The notes beneath the pieces were generated by a model that saw nothing but the letters and a program-made list of their open reading frames with translations, was not told the DNA's origin and ran no database searches. A DNA stretch of 64,000 bases, from positions 1 through 64,000 of the forward strand of contig NZ_RHNN01000015.1 of NCBI RefSeq assembly GCF_003946245.1, written 5' to 3'. Of this stretch, positions 62,030-64,000 are shown in pieces. How positions within the stretch are numbered: position 1 is the first letter of the stretch; the number at the start of each line of letters is the position of its first letter. Both the position numbers and the translations under genes were made by a program. The stretch comes from Levilactobacillus cerevisiae. Its GTDB lineage: Bacteria; Bacillota; Bacilli; Lactobacillales; Lactobacillaceae.

Positions 62030-64000
62030 ATGGCCAAAGTACCGTTTTATCAGGAAACTGCCGCAACGTTGTATCAAAATTTAAATACCAGTGAACAGGG
62101 GCTCAGTTCAGCGACGGCGCAGGAACGTTTGGCAGCGAACGGGCACAACGTCTTGAACCAGCAGAAGACGACGTCGCTGTTACAAAAGTTCATCGCTCAG
62201 TTCAAGGATTTCATGATTATCGTGTTACTGGTCGCTGCGTTGATTGCCGGGCTGACTGGAGAAGTCGTCGATGCCGTCATCATTTTGATTGTGGTCGTGT
62301 TAAACGCCATCTTCGGGGTCTTTCAAGAAGCTAAAGCTGAAGAAGCCATTAACGCGTTAAAGGAAATGTCTGCGCCCAACGCCACAATCCGGCGGGACGG
62401 CCAGGTCATGACCGTTAAGAGTGACGAGCTGGTCGTGGGAGATATTGTGTTGCTGGAAGCCGGCGACATCATCCCCGCCGACCTCCGGTTACTGGACGTC
62501 GCCTCACTAAAGGTTGAGGAATCCGCGTTAACCGGTGAATCGGTCCCCGTGGAAAAGGCGGATGCCATTTTATCCGGGGCAGACTTGCCAATTGGTGACC
62601 GCCACAACATGGCGTTTATGAACTCTAACGTGACCTATGGCCGGGCGACCGGGGTGGTAGTCGCGACGGGGATGCAGACGGAAGTTGGTCGGATCGCTGG
62701 CATGATTGAAGCCGCCGACGAAACGACCACGCCCCTGCAGGCCAATCTGACGCAACTCGGGAAGTCGTTGACCATTTTGATTCTGGTGATTGCGGCCATC
62801 GTTTTCGCCATGGGAATGTGGCGACAGGCGGAAAGCCTGATTGACATGCTACTGACGGCCATCTCGTTAGCCGTTGCGGCCATTCCAGAAGGTTTACCCG
62901 CCATCGTGACGATCACCTTGGCATTGGGAACCCAACGGATGGCGAAGCGGCATGCCATTGTCCGCAAGCTGCCCGCCGTGGAAACTTTGGGAAGTACCGA
63001 CATTATCGCCTCGGATAAGACCGGGACGCTGACGCAAAATAAAATGACGGTTGAAAAGGTGTATGAGGATTTACACTTAGCCGATGCCCACACACGCGAC
63101 TTTGACCGTGAAGACCGCTTGGCACAAGTCATGATTCTCAGCAACGACACGAAAATCACGACCGATGGCCTGGCCGGTGACCCCACGGAAACGGCGTTGG
63201 TGCAATATCAAATGGACCGTAAGTATCCGGTGGATGACGTCCTGGCTGCCATGCCGCGAGTCGCGGAAATTCCGTTTGATTCCGAACGAAAGCTGATGTC
63301 GACGGTTCATCCCCTGGCGGATGGCCACTTTCTGATTGCCGTGAAGGGTGCGCCCGATGAATTGCTGAAGCGGGTGACGCGTTTGGCCAAGGACGGGAAC
63401 GTCACCCCGCTGACCGAGGCTGACCGGCAACACATCTTAGAAACCAACCATGATTTGGCAACGCAAGCACTCCGGGTGTTGGCGTTTGCCTACCGCATCA
63501 CGGATCAGGTGCCGACTGACCTGACCAGTGAAAATGTTGAAAATGACTTGATTCTGGCCGGCATGGTGGGGATGATTGACCCCGAACGGCCGGAAGTGGC
63601 ACAAGCCGTCGCAGATGCCAAGGCCGCTGGGATACGGCCAATGATGATTACGGGTGATCACCGGGATACGGCCGCTGCGATTGCGGTTCGGCTGGGCATC
63701 ATCGATCAGGGCGAGACGGCTGCGGTGATTACCGGTGCCGAGCTCGATGCCATGGACGACGCGACATTTGCGAAGAAAGTTAGCGATTACGCCGTGTATG
63801 CGCGAGTTGCGCCTGAGCATAAGGTGCGGATCGTGAACGCCTGGCAGAAACGCGGGAAAGTTGTGGCGATGACGGGGGATGGGGTCAACGATGCTCCCGC
63901 CCTGAAGGCCGCCGATATCGGTATCGGGATGGGAATTACCGGGACCGAGGTGTCCAAGGGTGCCAGTGATATGGTGCTGGCCGACGACAACTTCTCGACG
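62030..64000 (+). CDS. P-type cation-transporting ATPase (YoaB/PacL-like), cut by window end
   Basis: The first 657 residues of a P2-type ATPase; the stop codon lies beyond the window. N-terminal cation-ATPase domain (about 1-60), membrane helices near 63-80 and 83-105, actuator loop EESALTGESVPVEK, membrane helices near 245-265 with PEGLP (286-290), the phosphorylation site Asp329 in SDKTGTLTQNK, KGAPDELLKR in the nucleotide domain, ITGDHRDTA, and the hinge MTGDGVNDAPALKAAD. ATG 62030 with CAGGAGG 9 bp upstream. The PEGL motif suits Ca2+ or Mn2+ transport. The yybP-ykoY riboswitch upstream points to Mn2+ export, as for L. lactis YoaB. Confidence 0.93.
   Translation, partial: MAKVPFYQETAATLYQNLNTSEQGLSSATAQERLAANGHNVLNQQKTTSLLQKFIAQFKDFMIIVLLVAALIAGLTGEVVDAVIILIVVVLNAIFGVFQEAKAEEAINALKEMSAPNATIRRDGQVMTVKSDELVVGDIVLLEAGDIIPADLRLLDVASLKVEESALTGESVPVEKADAILSGADLPIGDRHNMAFMNSNVTYGRATGVVVATGMQTEVGRIAGMIEAADETTTPLQANLTQLGKSLTILILVIAAIVFAMGMWRQAESLIDMLLTAISLAVAAIPEGLPAIVTITLALGTQRMAKRHAIVRKLPAVETLGSTDIIASDKTGTLTQNKMTVEKVYEDLHLADAHTRDFDREDRLAQVMILSNDTKITTDGLAGDPTETALVQYQMDRKYPVDDVLAAMPRVAEIPFDSERKLMSTVHPLADGHFLIAVKGAPDELLKRVTRLAKDGNVTPLTEADRQHILETNHDLATQALRVLAFAYRITDQVPTDLTSENVENDLILAGMVGMIDPERPEVAQAVADAKAAGIRPMMITGDHRDTAAAIAVRLGIIDQGETAAVITGAELDAMDDATFAKKVSDYAVYARVAPEHKVRIVNAWQKRGKVVAMTGDGVNDAPALKAADIGIGMGITGTEVSKGASDMVLADDNFST

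Overview
The window is a low-GC-phylum (Firmicutes) chromosome segment of Lactobacillaceae type. Evidence: Bacillus-like gene orders (rplU-prp-rpmA; efp-yqhY-nusB; folD-xseA-xseB-ispA-tlyA-argR-recN; gmk-rpoZ-coaBC-priA-fmt-rsmB-stp-prkC-rsgA-rpe-thiN; rpmB / yloU-fakA-recG-plsX-acpP-rnc-smc-ftsY-ylxM-ffh), AGGAGG-type ribosome binding sites, a GlnR box, a LexA (DinR-type) box pair, and surface proteins ending in LPxTxE sorting signals as in Lactiplantibacillus and relatives. By eye the base composition is near 50% GC, which would fit the Levilactobacillus/Lactiplantibacillus neighbourhood; the genus is an inference. Almost all genes lie on the + strand; the exceptions are yfhO, a DUF3042 gene, a small SOS gene, a GNAT gene and rpmB.

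Layout. 1-8.8 kb: YfhO-type membrane protein (-), a class B penicillin-binding protein, rpmG, fthC, rhomboid protease, yqgQ, glucokinase, a rhodanese-like protein, and a 58-residue DUF3042 gene (-). 9.5-18.8 kb: GDPD phosphodiesterase, miaA, glnR-glnA under a GlnR box, a three-gene operon (two unknown proteins and a dimeric-dUTPase-like protein), a TetR regulator, rplU-prp-rpmA, and a Xaa-Pro peptidase. 18.8-27.4 kb: efp, yqhY, nusB, then the folD to recN run. 27.5-32.1 kb: accessory cell-surface island with two tandem, paralogous, serine-rich SpaA/CnaB adhesins. 32.1-46 kb: LexA-controlled small gene (-), then gmk to thiN. 46.4-61.3 kb: GNAT (-), rpmB (-), yloU-like, fakA, recG, plsX, acpP, rnc, smc, ftsY, ylxM, ffh. 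61.7-64 kb: a probable yybP-ykoY manganese riboswitch with terminator, then a P-type cation ATPase cut by the window end.

The feature that ordinary annotation does not explain is a family of large, structured, noncoding repeats. Six copies or partial copies (A 8984-9440, B 20415-20730, C 37475-38000, D 43334-43520, E 45951-46412 reversed, F 59283-59397) lie between operons, about one per 10 kb. They have a left and a right module, each a series of hairpins. Several hairpins differ between copies by compensatory changes that keep the pairing. Copy B lacks the right module, D and F lack the left module, and in copy C the middle of the right module is replaced by a second element (II), which recurs alone and reversed at 61331-61443. 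I do not recognise this family. It is the best candidate here for an undescribed element.

No tRNA, rRNA, CRISPR array, transposase or prophage gene was found. All functional calls rest on reading motifs in the sequence; no database search was run.
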